In this document: positions 27,777 through 37,269 of the stretch, piece by piece
Position numbering within the stretch: position 1 is the stretch's first letter
Layout: every line of letters starts with the position of its first letter
Source: Pseudomonas atagonensis
GTDB lineage: Bacteria > Pseudomonadota > Gammaproteobacteria > Pseudomonadales > Pseudomonadaceae
Assembly: GCF_011369485.1 (NCBI RefSeq)
Contig: NZ_VXCA01000012.1
Coordinates: 227,821 to 291,820, forward strand
Direction of reading: 5' to 3'
DNA length: 64,000 nt
Position numbers and translations under genes: made by a program
The notes under the pieces: model-generated
The model's input: the letters and a program-made list of their open reading frames with translations, nothing else
What the model was told of the DNA's origin: nothing
Databases searched by the model: none

Positions 27777-28731
27777 GTGCCTTTTTTTCATGCTCCAGAA
27801 CCGTCACCGTAGCGGTAGTGCCCGCTCGCAAGCGGTTCTTGTCGGCATAATCGCCGTCGATACCGATCCGAACCGGCACCCGTTGTGCCAGTTTCACCCA
27901 GGTGTAGCTCGGGTTGATGTTGGCCAGCAGGCGGCTGCCCGGCGCGTTCTCCCGGTCGGCGATGGCAAAGGCAATGCTCTGCACTGTGCCGCCAAAGGTT
28001 TCTCCGCTCATCAATTGAATCCGCACACGATCACCCTCCTCGATCCGTGGCAATTTGGTTTCCTCGAAGTAACCGCTGACGTAGAAGGAACCGCTGTCGA
28101 CCAGCGCCAACAACGCACCACCGGCCACCGCGTAATCCCCCTCACGGGTCAACAGATTGGTGACATAGCCGCTGACCGGCGATTCGACGCGGGTGCGTTG
28201 CAGATCCAGTTCAGCTTGAGTCTGTGCGGCAATCGCCAGTTGCACATTGGCCTCGGCCAGACCGAGATTGGCCTGATTGCGTAACAAATCGGCTTGGGCC
28301 ACAGCGACGTCAGTGCTGGACTTCTCCCATTCCTCACCGGAGATCGCGAAGCCCTGTTTGAGGGTGCGCCGACGCCGCTCCTCGCTTTGCCGCTGCTTGA
28401 GCAATGCCTCGCTGGCAACGATTGCGGCCTGTGATTGCCCCAGCGTTGCCTTGGCCACTTCCACCGAGCGCCGTGAATGTTCAACCGCCAGGGTGTAGCG
28501 CGCCGGGTCGATTTGCATGAGCAACTGGCCCTTGTCGACGTGCTGGTTGTCCTGCACCGCCAGACTGACGATACGCCCCGAAACGTCAGCCGACAGCGTC
28601 ACCACATCGGCTCGCACCCGCGCATCGCGGGTCCACGGGGCACGGGTGTAATGTTCCCAGGCAAACCAGCCGAGCACGATGGCCAGCACCACCACGGCCA
28701 ACGTCATTGATCGAGCAAGTAACACTTTCAA
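27754..28731 (-). CDS. HlyD/EmrA-type membrane-fusion protein (AaeA-like)
   Basis: Periplasmic adaptor of 325 residues anchored by one N-terminal helix (SMTLAVVVLAIVLGWFAWEHY). The following TRDARVRADVVTLSADVSGRI, a coiled-coil hairpin (~80-180) and ESPVSGYVTNLLTREGDYA are typical of HlyD_D23 adaptors in p-hydroxybenzoic acid (AaeA) and Emr-like pumps. It lies 4 bp after the DUF1656 gene and pairs with the FUSC protein. Likely role: export of aromatic acids or drugs. The stop is inside the hairpin of the convergent oprN terminator. Confidence 0.88.
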   Translation of the reverse strand: MKVLLARSMTLAVVVLAIVLGWFAWEHYTRAPWTRDARVRADVVTLSADVSGRIVSLAVQDNQHVDKGQLLMQIDPARYTLAVEHSRRSVEVAKATLGQSQAAIVASEALLKQRQSEERRRRTLKQGFAISGEEWEKSSTDVAVAQADLLRNQANLGLAEANVQLAIAAQTQAELDLQRTRVESPVSGYVTNLLTREGDYAVAGGALLALVDSGSFYVSGYFEETKLPRIEEGDRVRIQLMSGETFGGTVQSIAFAIADRENAPGSRLLANINPSYTWVKLAQRVPVRIGIDGDYADKNRLRAGTTATVTVLEHEKKAQKSPATE

Positions 28732-28735
28732 GGCA

Positions 28736-28936
28736 TCAGGCTCCCATCAGCAGAATCAGCGCGGCGCAGACGCAGGCATACAAGGCACCTTCAAACAGTG
28801 CTTCATGCCAGACCAGACGCAAAACACCCAGACGGCGCAGCCCCCAATCCAGCACCATGAATATCGGTATGGCCAGCAATAAGGCCTGGGCTATGGGCGG
28901 CAAATAGACGCCGCCAATTTCGAAGTCAATGGGCAA
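28736..28936 (-). CDS. DUF1656 small membrane protein (AaeX-like)
   Basis: 66-residue inner-membrane protein with two hydrophobic segments (YLPPIAQALLLAIPIFMVLD and ALYACVCAALILLMGA) around a short basic loop. PIDFEIGGVYLPP at the start is the DUF1656/AaeX signature. The start is TTG at 28936, preceded by GGAG at nine bases; no ATG is possible without an unrelated N-terminus. It overlaps the end of the FUSC gene by 11 bp and precedes the adaptor by 4 bp, so the three form one exporter operon. Confidence 0.85.
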   Translation of the reverse strand: MPIDFEIGGVYLPPIAQALLLAIPIFMVLDWGLRRLGVLRLVWHEALFEGALYACVCAALILLMGA

Positions 28937-31061
28937 GGGCCGGTTCTCCTTCCGGGGCGTTGCGTTGCAAGTGCTCGCCGTGGCGCTCCAGGAATGACAC
29001 GACAATCAGCAGGGCCACGCGCATACGGAACACTGACCACACATGTTCATGGCTGGCGACATGCAGTTCATCCAGCGCATCACCCAATGCGTGCAGCGTG
29101 ACCAGCAGCGGCTTGAATTGCACGTCCTCGCGCCCGGCGACGAAACGTCCGGTCTTGCGCAGGGCCGAGGACAGACGCTGGCTGAAAGTGTCCGTCAGCA
29201 AGGCATTGTTCTGCGCCTGCTGCCTGAGCTGGTGCATCGCCACCCCCAGTGCCACGCAAGCCAGACTGATTTCATACAGGCGCTGCATGGTGCGGTCATT
29301 CACCGCAGGTAACAGGCCCAGCATGCTGGTCAGACGATCGACCATGCGGCTCTCGAAAGCGAATTGCTCCTCATCGGTGGCCGGTCTTTTGCCCAGCTCA
29401 TAGACCTGCTCGCGTGCCTCGTTGTACAACCGGCGAATGCGCCATGCCGGACGGAACGGGAAAATCCATGCGTAGACGATCAGCGCCAGCATCGCCGCGC
29501 TGACGTAGGCACCGGCGAACTCGAACCACTGAATGGCCGTGTTTTGCCCCGTGCCGGCGTTCTGCGGGCCGAGCATCAGAAAACTCGACAACCCGAGTCC
29601 CATGCCGATACCTGCGGTTGCCGGGCTCGCCAGCCCCACCGCGATAACGTAAAGCAACGGAGCAATGATCAACGCCAGCAACTCGAAATCACTGATTGCC
29701 GGCACCAGCATGAATTGGTACAGCGCCGAAACCAGCAGCGCCAGGCCCAGCCCCCGCGCGTAGCTCTGAGCCGCCATCAAGGGCCTTGGAAACGTAGCCA
29801 TCAGCGAACACAGAATCCCCACCAGAATCATCCCGCCACGCGCGCCGTCCCACGCGGTTTCAATCCAGATCAGCCCGGCAACCAGCAATGCGGTAAAAGC
29901 ACGGATGGCGTTCATCGAGGCCAATGTGAAATCCAGATGCAAAGGGCTGGTCTGCCCGCGATAAAGGCAACTGGCTTCACGCCCGTCCTGAATCGCTTCG
30001 CTCAATTCCAGAATCTGCTCCAGTTGCTGTAACAGCCGCGCCTGTTCCCAGCGCAAGGCCCACGCCAGTGAACGCAAGGTGGCGCTCATGTCTTCGGTCA
30101 GTTGCTCAGCCTTGTAAGCCAAGGCCTCGAACTGTTGCTGCAGCGTGACAAAGTGATACCGCGATTCGGCGGGCAGTGAACGCCCCTGCTGCGCCAGTTG
30201 ATCAAGCAGCGCCAGTTCTTCAGCGCGCAGACGCTGGACTTCCAGCGGCAGATCGCCCTCCCAGCGTTCCGTCAACAATTCGCGCTGGTGGCGTAAAGCG
30301 GTCAGCCGTGACGTCAGCAACATCAGTTGATTGCCCAACATCAACACCAGGTTGTTGGCACTGCGTAAACGTGGCGCATCGAAATACAGATGGCGGCGCA
30401 AACCTTCAAGCGCGCTGATCTCGCCGAGCAACTGCATTTGCCGGCGCTGGAATTCGGCATCGCTTTCTTCGGTGCGAATCACTGCAGCGGCGTGGCTGGC
30501 GACCAGTTTGATGACCTGATCGACTTTGGCGAAGTAGCCTTTGGCGACGGCTTCGGGCCGTGCGGTCAGCAGGCTCACGACACACACGCAGGCCACGGCC
30601 AGCAACGTTTCGGTCACGCGGGTTACCGCAAGAAGAAAGGTGCCGTCCTGATCCGGAATCGCCAGCAACGCGACCACTACGGCGGTGTACCCGCTGAGCA
30701 CAAAGGCCTGGGAGCTGGTGTAACGCAACAACGTACCGCCCGCCGTGCACAGCGCCAGCCACAAGGCCAGCGTGGTTATGAACGGCAATGGCGCCTGCGG
30801 GAAAATCGCCATGATCAGCACCGCCACGGCGGCGCCCAGCGTGGTACCGATTACTTGGCCAAAGCTGCGTGCCAGCGCCATCCCGGCAAGCGGCTGGCTG
30901 ACAATCACCACAGCCATGATCGACCACTTGGGCTGGTCCAGATCGAATAAAAACGCCAAGTAAAGCGTCAGCAGCCCGGCCGCAATGGTGCGCAAGGCAA
31001 ACAGCAGCACTGCCTGACCGGGATGGATGACCGCTTTGAAATAATTGAGCAGGGATTGCAT
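28926..31061 (-). CDS. FUSC-family aromatic acid exporter (AaeB-like)
   Basis: Inner-membrane transporter of 711 residues with two sets of membrane helices (~20-170 and ~380-530), each followed by a large cytoplasmic part: the FUSC/AaeB layout. FDLDQPKWSIMAVVIVSQPLAG and the mid-protein FTALLVAGLIWIETAWDGARGGM are characteristic. I chose the ATG at 31061; the open frame reaches 31124, and the AGGAG at ~31085 lies too far upstream of 31061 to settle the start. First gene of the FUSC-DUF1656-HlyD operon. Substrates are not evident from sequence. Confidence 0.85.
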   Translation of the reverse strand: MQSLLNYFKAVIHPGQAVLLFALRTIAAGLLTLYLAFLFDLDQPKWSIMAVVIVSQPLAGMALARSFGQVIGTTLGAAVAVLIMAIFPQAPLPFITTLALWLALCTAGGTLLRYTSSQAFVLSGYTAVVVALLAIPDQDGTFLLAVTRVTETLLAVACVCVVSLLTARPEAVAKGYFAKVDQVIKLVASHAAAVIRTEESDAEFQRRQMQLLGEISALEGLRRHLYFDAPRLRSANNLVLMLGNQLMLLTSRLTALRHQRELLTERWEGDLPLEVQRLRAEELALLDQLAQQGRSLPAESRYHFVTLQQQFEALAYKAEQLTEDMSATLRSLAWALRWEQARLLQQLEQILELSEAIQDGREASCLYRGQTSPLHLDFTLASMNAIRAFTALLVAGLIWIETAWDGARGGMILVGILCSLMATFPRPLMAAQSYARGLGLALLVSALYQFMLVPAISDFELLALIIAPLLYVIAVGLASPATAGIGMGLGLSSFLMLGPQNAGTGQNTAIQWFEFAGAYVSAAMLALIVYAWIFPFRPAWRIRRLYNEAREQVYELGKRPATDEEQFAFESRMVDRLTSMLGLLPAVNDRTMQRLYEISLACVALGVAMHQLRQQAQNNALLTDTFSQRLSSALRKTGRFVAGREDVQFKPLLVTLHALGDALDELHVASHEHVWSVFRMRVALLIVVSFLERHGEHLQRNAPEGEPALAH

Positions 31062-31231
31062 GGGTACACTCGTCGAAGCAACTCCTGCAAGCGTAGACAC
31101 TGCAATCAAAGCCTGACGGTTCACAATTTCGACGCGTGTTGTAGGGCGATTCGCATACCGGGTTTGACTCCCGGCCCGAGCTGACCGAAGCTTGCCGCTC
31201 TGCTCAAGTACGCCTGTTTTCGGAAATCTGC

Positions 31232-32287
31232 ATGCCTCAGTCTCGCCGCTACTTGCTCATCAGCCTGGGTCTTGTGCTCATTGTCGTCGTTGCGTGGTTG
31301 TCGCTGCGCAGCACCACGCCCGTGGTGCCAGACGCGATCCGGCACGGTTACAGCGAAGCACTCGACGCCGCCCGCAAAGGTCAACCGGGCGCGGCGCGGC
31401 AGCTTTATCAGCAATTGGGGCGGCCGGATATTTCGGTCAAACGGCGCGTCTGGCTGCATGGCGAACTCCCCAATTATCCGAGCCCGCAGGCGCTGAAGCT
31501 TGCCGACGCGGATTTGCAGAATGAGGCACCCGAGGTGCGTCTGGCGGCGATCAAAAGTGTGGTTGGCCTGGTGCCCGGCGGACAACGCAGCCTGTTGTTG
31601 GGGCCGATGCTTGAAGATGCCGATCAAAACGTGCGTTTTGCCGCAATCAATGCCCTGCTCGGTTTGACCCCGGATGAGCTGGGCCTGTATTTCGCCCCGT
31701 TGCAGCAAGCCATCGACGGCTGGGAGCAGGCGCTCAAAAGCCAACCCGAGAGCGCCGCCACCTACGCGCAATTGGCGCGTCTCTACATTCATAACGTCGA
31801 ACTCAAAGAAGCGCAGGTCGCGCTGGACAATACGTTGCGCCTGGAACCGGGCAATCTGCCTGCGCTGGTGATGCAGATCGATGTGCTCGACCGTCAGGGG
31901 CAGACCGATGCAGCCCGGCAACTGCTCGCCCAGCAACTCAAGGCCCAGCCGGATTCGGCGTATCTTCAGCACGCCCTCGGCCTCTGGCTGCTGCACCACG
32001 GCCAGCGCGAATACGCCCTGCTCGGTCTTTCGAAAGCGGTCGAGCTTGAACCGGACAACAAGGATTACCGCTATGACCTCGCGACCACCCTGCATGAAGC
32101 CGAGGAGCTGGACGCCGCGCAAAACCAGCTGCAGGAAATCGTCCAGCGCCACCCGGCCGACCGCAAGGCGCGGGTGTTGCTGATCAATTACTGGAAAGAA
32201 AGCGGCCAGTTGCAGAATGTGCAGATTCTGCTGGCTCAACTTGAACAATTGAATCCGGACGACCCGGCCCTGCAACAGGGGCTTTGA
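31232..32287 (+). CDS. Membrane-anchored TPR/HEAT repeat protein
   Basis: 351 residues with one N-terminal membrane helix (YLLISLGLVLIVVVAWLSL), so most of the protein faces the periplasm. Residues ~90-150 look like HEAT-type repeats (VRLAAIKSVVGLVPG, NVRFAAINALLGL). From ~165 onward there are about five tetratricopeptide repeats (SAATYAQLARLYIHNVELKEA, KDYRYDLATTLHEAEELDAA). Such proteins are assembly scaffolds; partners are unknown. It is divergent from the FUSC gene and lies 121 bp before the KaiC-like gene in the same direction. Confidence 0.8.
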   Translation: MPQSRRYLLISLGLVLIVVVAWLSLRSTTPVVPDAIRHGYSEALDAARKGQPGAARQLYQQLGRPDISVKRRVWLHGELPNYPSPQALKLADADLQNEAPEVRLAAIKSVVGLVPGGQRSLLLGPMLEDADQNVRFAAINALLGLTPDELGLYFAPLQQAIDGWEQALKSQPESAATYAQLARLYIHNVELKEAQVALDNTLRLEPGNLPALVMQIDVLDRQGQTDAARQLLAQQLKAQPDSAYLQHALGLWLLHHGQREYALLGLSKAVELEPDNKDYRYDLATTLHEAEELDAAQNQLQEIVQRHPADRKARVLLINYWKESGQLQNVQILLAQLEQLNPDDPALQQGL

Positions 32288-32408
32288 GCGCCCCTTCACG
32301 TCTCGGCGAACAAAAATCGGAACCGCCGTCTCGGCAAAAGGTCAAGTGATCAGGCAGCCCGAAATCGTGCGAGCCGCCTCGCTTCCCCTAGTCATGAGAG
32401 GGCATTCT

Positions 32409-33911
32409 TTGTCTACATCCAACGAGTTCATCAGTGCGAAAGCTGCCACCGGCATCGAAGGCCTGGACGATATCCTTGCCGGCGGTCTGTCACGCGGCCA
32501 TGTGTTTTTGCTTGAGGGCGAACCCGGCACCGGCAAAACCACCGCTGCTTTGCATTTTCTTTTAGCCGGCTCCCGTGCCGGCGAACGCTCGTTGTACATC
32601 ACGCTGTCGGAAACCGAGCGTGAATTGCGCCAGGGAGCGCGCTCCCATGGCTGGGAGCTGGACGAAAACATCCATATTTTCGAGCTGACGCCGCCGGAAA
32701 GTCTGCTCAATGCCGAGCACCAGCAAAGTCTGTTGTACTCCTCCGACCTGGAGCTGGGCGAAGCGACCAAGCAGATTTTCGAGGTGGTCGAGCGCTTCAA
32801 ACCGACCCGCGTCGTGCTCGACAGCCTCTCGGAGATACGCTTGCTGGCGCAGAGTTCGTTGCGCTATCGCCGGCAGATTCTGGCGATCAAACACTATTTC
32901 GTGCGCTACGACGCCACGGTGTTGCTGCTGGATGACCTGACCACCGAATCCCTCGACAAGACCGTACACAGCGTGGCCCACGGGGTGATTCGTCTTGAAG
33001 AGTTGACGCCCAATTACGGCGCCGAGCGTCGTCGGATCCGCGTCGTCAAATATCGCGGGCAGAAGTATCGCGGCGGTTATCACGACTTCACCATCATGGG
33101 CGACGGCTTGCATGTTTTCCCGCGTCTGGTCGCCGCCGAACATCGTGGCGATTATCCGCGTCAGCAATTGAGCAGCGGCATCAAGGAAATGGATGCCTTG
33201 CTCGGCGGCGGCATCGAAACCGGTTCCAGCACATTGATTCTTGGCCCGGCCGGTACTGGCAAATCGTTGATTTCGCTTATTTTCGCCGCTGCTGCTGTAC
33301 AACGCGGCGAAAAAGCCGCGCTGTTCATTTTTGATGAAGAACTGGAATTGCTGTTCGACCGGATGATGAACATCGGTATTGACTTGCGGGCATTGCGTGC
33401 GACCGGCAATCTGCTGATCGAACAGGTCGATGCCGCCGAACTGTCGCCGGGTGAGTTCTCCCATCGAGTGCGCCGTTGCGTCGATGACGGCAACATCAAA
33501 ACCGTAGTGATCGACAGTATCAACGGCTATCAGGCAGCGATGCCGGAAGAAAACGCGCTAGTGCTGCACATGCACGAACTGCTGCTGTACCTGAACCGCA
33601 AAGGCGCGGCGACCTTCATGACCGTCGCCCAGCATGGCCTGGTCGGCGATATGCAAGCGCCGGTCGATATCACTTACCTGGCCGACACGGTGGTTCTGTT
33701 GCGTTACTTTGAAGCCCTCGGCAAAGTCCGTCGGGCCATTTCGATCATCAAAAAACGCACCGGCAGCCACGAATCGACCATTCGCGAATACCGCATTGCG
33801 TCCAACGGCATGACCATCGGCGAACCGCTCGAAGCGTTCCAGGGCGTGCTTCGCGGCGTTCCTACCTACCTCGGCGCGAGTAACCCGCTGCTCAAGGAAG
33901 AAACCTTGTGA
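32409..33911 (+). CDS. KaiC-like double-domain RecA-type ATPase
   Basis: Protein of 500 residues with two RecA-fold domains: Walker A GEPGTGKTT in the first, GPAGTGKS in the second, and Walker B-like VVLDSLSEI and VVIDSING. TGIEGLDDILAGGLSRG and SGIKEMDALLGGGI mark the two domain starts, as in KaiC. I prefer a TTG start at 32409 (GAGGG six bases upstream, product MSTSNEFISAK); the frame is open from a GTG at 32346. No kaiA or kaiB is nearby, so this is a KaiC-family regulator rather than a clock. Its stop overlaps the next kinase start (GTGA), suggesting they act together. Confidence 0.87.
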   Translation: MSTSNEFISAKAATGIEGLDDILAGGLSRGHVFLLEGEPGTGKTTAALHFLLAGSRAGERSLYITLSETERELRQGARSHGWELDENIHIFELTPPESLLNAEHQQSLLYSSDLELGEATKQIFEVVERFKPTRVVLDSLSEIRLLAQSSLRYRRQILAIKHYFVRYDATVLLLDDLTTESLDKTVHSVAHGVIRLEELTPNYGAERRRIRVVKYRGQKYRGGYHDFTIMGDGLHVFPRLVAAEHRGDYPRQQLSSGIKEMDALLGGGIETGSSTLILGPAGTGKSLISLIFAAAAVQRGEKAALFIFDEELELLFDRMMNIGIDLRALRATGNLLIEQVDAAELSPGEFSHRVRRCVDDGNIKTVVIDSINGYQAAMPEENALVLHMHELLLYLNRKGAATFMTVAQHGLVGDMQAPVDITYLADTVVLLRYFEALGKVRRAISIIKKRTGSHESTIREYRIASNGMTIGEPLEAFQGVLRGVPTYLGASNPLLKEETL

Positions 33912-35578
33912 CGGTCATCGTGCCGCTGTCCGAACGGGCGCTGATTCTTGCGCCCCTGGGACGTGACAGCCAGATTGCACTGATGATTCTCAATGAAGCC
34001 GGCTACGGCGGTGTGATTGCTGCGGATCTGGGTACGTTGTGCAGCGAACTGGATCCCGGTGCCGGGCTGTTGCTGATTGCCGCTGAAGCCCTGCGCGGCC
34101 CCGATCTGGAAACCTTGCTGCTGCATCTTGAGCAGCAACCAGCGTGGTCGGACTTGCCGATTGTGCTGCTGACCCATCACGGTGGTTCGGAGCAAGGCCC
34201 CTCCTCGCGCCTCAGTGATCTGCTGGGCAATGTGACCTTCCTTGAGCGCCCGTTCCATCCGGCAACGCTGGTCAGTCTGGTGTCGGCAGCCATGCGCGGG
34301 CGGCGACGACAATATGAAGCCCGCGATCGTCTGATCGACTTGAGTGAAAGCGAGCGCCGGCTGCAATCGACCTTGGAAACCCTTGAGCAACAGGTCGAGG
34401 AACGTACCGCGCAGCTTCGTCACAACGAAGAAGCCCTGCGCCAGTCGCAGAAAATGGAAGCGGTCGGGCAACTCACCGGGGGTATCGCGCATGACTTCAA
34501 CAACATGCTGACCGGCATCATCGGCAGCCTGGAGTTGTTGCGTCGGCGTCTGGCCCGCGGCCGAACTGACGACCTCGATAGTCTGATCGACCTGGGCGTG
34601 ACCTCAGCCAACCGCGCTGCCGGCCTCACCCATCGCTTGTTGGCGTTTTCGCGCCGGCAGTCTCTCGATTCAAAAGCCGTACAGATGAACGAGTTGGTGC
34701 AATCGATGGGCGAGCTGTTGCAGCGCAGCCTCAACGAAAGCATCCAGCTCGACATGCGTCTGGACGAAGAGTTATGGATCGCCGAAGCCGATCCCAATCA
34801 ACTGGAAAGCGCCCTGCTCAATCTGGTGCTCAATGCCCGCGATGCCATGCCTGATGGCGGCAAACTGGTGGTCGAAACCCGTAACCAGGCACTGAACCGA
34901 GAGTTTACCGAGGCTTACAGCAACCTTGAACCCGGCGATTATGTCGTGCTCAGCGTCACCGACAACGGCAGCGGTATGCCGCAGAGCGTGATCAGCCGCG
35001 CGTTCGATCCGTTCTTCACCACCAAACCGATTGGCCAGGGCACCGGTTTGGGTCTGTCGATGATTTATGGGTTCAGTAAGCAATCGGGTGGTCACGTCTC
35101 GATCGATAGCGAAATCGATCAGGGCACCACGGTCAACCTCTACCTGCCGCGCTTCCGTGGCGAAGAACTCGCCGCACCTGACTCTGATATCCACCATGCT
35201 CCGGACGCACTGGACGGCGAAACTGTGCTGATTGTCGAAGACGACCCCGCCGTACGCGTGTTGGTCAGCGCCGTGCTCGGTGAGTTGGGGTATGCGTTTG
35301 TCGAGGCAGCCGATGCAGACGGCGCGGTGCCGATTCTCAACTCGACGCAACGCATCGATTTGCTGATCAGCGACGTCGGCCTGCCGGGCATGAACGGTCG
35401 GCAATTGGCAGAAATTGGCCGGCAGTACCGACCAGGTTTGAAAGTGTTATTCATCACCGGTTATGCCGAGCACGCAGCGGTGCGTGGCGGTTTTCTAGAC
35501 CCGGGCATGCAGATGATCACCAAGCCCTTCACCTTCGATCTGTTGACCGCCAAGGTGCGCGAGATGATCAGAATCTGA
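33908..35578 (+). CDS. Hybrid histidine kinase with degenerate N-terminal receiver
   Basis: 556 residues. Residues ~1-130 resemble a receiver lacking the usual phospho-acceptor context (ALILAPLGRDSQIALMILNEAG). A short coiled coil follows, then a HisKA box with the phospho-accepting His in GGIAHDFNNMLTG, a HATPase domain (NLVLNARDAM, DNGSGMP, GTGLGLSMIYGF) and a C-terminal receiver with Asp in LLISDVGLPGMNG. No membrane segment, so it senses inside the cell. The GTG start overlaps the kaiC-like stop by 4 bp. The degenerate N-terminus may be regulated by the KaiC partner; that is inference. Confidence 0.88.
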   Translation: MTVIVPLSERALILAPLGRDSQIALMILNEAGYGGVIAADLGTLCSELDPGAGLLLIAAEALRGPDLETLLLHLEQQPAWSDLPIVLLTHHGGSEQGPSSRLSDLLGNVTFLERPFHPATLVSLVSAAMRGRRRQYEARDRLIDLSESERRLQSTLETLEQQVEERTAQLRHNEEALRQSQKMEAVGQLTGGIAHDFNNMLTGIIGSLELLRRRLARGRTDDLDSLIDLGVTSANRAAGLTHRLLAFSRRQSLDSKAVQMNELVQSMGELLQRSLNESIQLDMRLDEELWIAEADPNQLESALLNLVLNARDAMPDGGKLVVETRNQALNREFTEAYSNLEPGDYVVLSVTDNGSGMPQSVISRAFDPFFTTKPIGQGTGLGLSMIYGFSKQSGGHVSIDSEIDQGTTVNLYLPRFRGEELAAPDSDIHHAPDALDGETVLIVEDDPAVRVLVSAVLGELGYAFVEAADADGAVPILNSTQRIDLLISDVGLPGMNGRQLAEIGRQYRPGLKVLFITGYAEHAAVRGGFLDPGMQMITKPFTFDLLTAKVREMIRI

Positions 35579-35594
35579 TACGCAACGTAGTGCA

Positions 35595-35621
35595 GGATCT
35601 ACCGCGCCAAGCGGTAGATCC
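35595..35621. terminator. Hairpin between convergent kinase and response regulator
   Basis: Perfect 11-bp stem GGATCTACCGC / GCGGTAGATCC with a 5-base loop in the 54-bp gap between convergent genes. There is no T tract on either side, so intrinsic termination would be weak. Confidence 0.5.
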
Positions 35622-35632
35622 GGCTCCTGCGT

Positions 35633-36010
35633 TCAGGCCAGAAGCTCCTGAATCTTTTCCTGCAACACATCCAGATCGAACGGTTTTTCCAGAATCGGCG
35701 CCTTCTGCGTGATCGGGCTGCCGGTTTCGCGGATTTCCTGCGGGTAGCCGCTGATGAAAATCACTTTGAGGTCGGGGCGCAGCTTTACCGCAGGTTCAGC
35801 GATCTGCACGCCGGAGATACCGCCGGGCAGGCGAAAGTCCGTGATCAACATGTCCAGATGCGGTTTGCTCGCGAGGATTTCGAACGCCTGCTCGCCGTTT
35901 TCGGCCTGCAACACGCGATACCCCTGCCCTGACAAATAATCGGTCAGGACCATCAAGATAACCGGTTCGTCCTCGACGACGAGTACTACATCTTGTGCAT
36001 CTACGCTCAT
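35633..36010 (-). CDS. Single-domain response regulator
   Basis: Stand-alone receiver of 125 residues with the acidic pocket VVEDEPVI, the phospho-Asp in MLITDFRLPGG, the Thr/Ser position in VIFISGYP and the conserved Lys in EKPFDL. No output domain. I prefer the ATG at 36010 (AAAGG upstream); a GTG at 36058 overlapping the preceding kinase stop as GTGA is an alternative. It lies directly downstream of the HisKA kinase at 36055 and probably receives phosphate from it. Confidence 0.88.
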   Translation of the reverse strand: MSVDAQDVVLVVEDEPVILMVLTDYLSGQGYRVLQAENGEQAFEILASKPHLDMLITDFRLPGGISGVQIAEPAVKLRPDLKVIFISGYPQEIRETGSPITQKAPILEKPFDLDVLQEKIQELLA

Positions 36011-36054
36011 GGGAAGCCTTTGTTCGGTCAATAGCTGCTGATACGACCGTGCGG

Positions 36055-37269
36055 TCACTCAGAGGTTGCGTCGGATTTGCCGTTTTCCTGGATCGGCAGA
36101 CAAACGCGAAACAGGGCGCCTTCGTTGATTTCACTCTCGACGACGATGGAGCCGCCATGGGCGGCGACGATCTGCTCGGAAATGAACAGACCCAGTCCGA
36201 GGCCGGCCACTACCGTCTTGGCGGAGACCCGTTCGAACTGCTGAAAAATACGCTTCTGGTTCTCCTGACTGATACCGATACCGCGATCCTGAACCTCGAC
36301 ACGCGCCTCATCACCTTCACGGTAAACGCGCACCTGAATCGGACTGCGACCGCCGTAACGCAGGGCGTTGGTCAGCAGGTTCGACACCACTTGCTCGATA
36401 CGGAACTCGTCCCATAGCCCTTCCACGGGTTCCGGCGCGGTGAAACTGACCTCGGTTTCGGCCGCCTCAATTTGCTGCCCAAAGTTCTGCAACAGATTGC
36501 TCACCAGTTGCGCAAGATCGAAGCGGCTCGGGCGGATCGACAGCTTGCCGGTGCGGATACGCGACACGTCGAGCATGTCTTCGATCAGACGGATCAGGCT
36601 TTTGATCTGGCGTTCGTCGCGATCGACCATCGCGTGCATCTTGTCGAGGGTAAACGCTGAAGCGTTGTCCCGCGCCAGGTGCATCTTGCGCAACTGGGTT
36701 TCGAGTATCAGCCCGTTCAACGGCGTGCGCACTTCGTGGGCGACGATTGACATGAAGTCGTCACGCATCCGCACCGCTTGCTCCAGTTCGAGTTGAGTAC
36801 TTTGCAATTGTTGCAGCAGCGCTTCCTGTTCGCGGCGGCTCTGCTCCAGCGCTTCGACTTGCTGTTTCATCGCCTTGCTTTGGCGGTACAGGTCGACGAA
36901 GACATTGACCTTGCTCTTCACCGCGTGGATATCCAGCGGTTTGTGCAGGAAGTCCACCGCCCCGCTCTCGTAGCCCTTGAACGCGTAGTTCAATTCACGG
37001 CCGGCGGCGCTGACAAAAATGATCGGGATGTTCTTGGTTTTTTCCGTGCCGCGCATCAACTCGGCCAGCTCGAAGCCGTTCATGCCGGGCATCTGCACGT
37101 CGAGGATGGCCATGGCAAATTCATGCTGCAACAGCAGCGACAACGCTTCGTCCGCCGACAACGCCTTATAGACGGTGCGGTCTTCGCGTTTGATCAGTGC
37201 TTCGAGTGCCAGCAGGTTTTCCGGCAGATCGTCGACGATCAGCAGTTTGGCTTGAATATTACTCAGCAT
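36055..37269 (-). CDS. Sensor kinase with N-terminal receiver
   Basis: 404 residues arranged receiver (1-~120; Asp in MAILDVQMPGMNGF), coiled coil (~125-175), HisKA (His in SIVAHEVRTPLNG) and HATPase (NLLTNALRYG, DRGIGIS, GLGLGLFISEQIV). No membrane segment. The ATG overlaps the CheB stop (ATGCTGA). An input receiver before the kinase core means another kinase, plausibly the large hybrid at 38686, could switch it on. Confidence 0.9.
   Translation of the reverse strand: MLSNIQAKLLIVDDLPENLLALEALIKREDRTVYKALSADEALSLLLQHEFAMAILDVQMPGMNGFELAELMRGTEKTKNIPIIFVSAAGRELNYAFKGYESGAVDFLHKPLDIHAVKSKVNVFVDLYRQSKAMKQQVEALEQSRREQEALLQQLQSTQLELEQAVRMRDDFMSIVAHEVRTPLNGLILETQLRKMHLARDNASAFTLDKMHAMVDRDERQIKSLIRLIEDMLDVSRIRTGKLSIRPSRFDLAQLVSNLLQNFGQQIEAAETEVSFTAPEPVEGLWDEFRIEQVVSNLLTNALRYGGRSPIQVRVYREGDEARVEVQDRGIGISQENQKRIFQQFERVSAKTVVAGLGLGLFISEQIVAAHGGSIVVESEINEGALFRVCLPIQENGKSDATSE

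Noticed and set aside
26193..27791. 532-codon minus-strand frame opposite oprN
   Set aside because: Shadow of oprN; it also runs through the oprN terminator.
32409..33911. A circadian clock based on the KaiC-like protein
   Set aside because: No kaiA or kaiB nearby, and KaiC-family ATPases occur widely in non-clock bacteria; a stress or signalling role is more likely.
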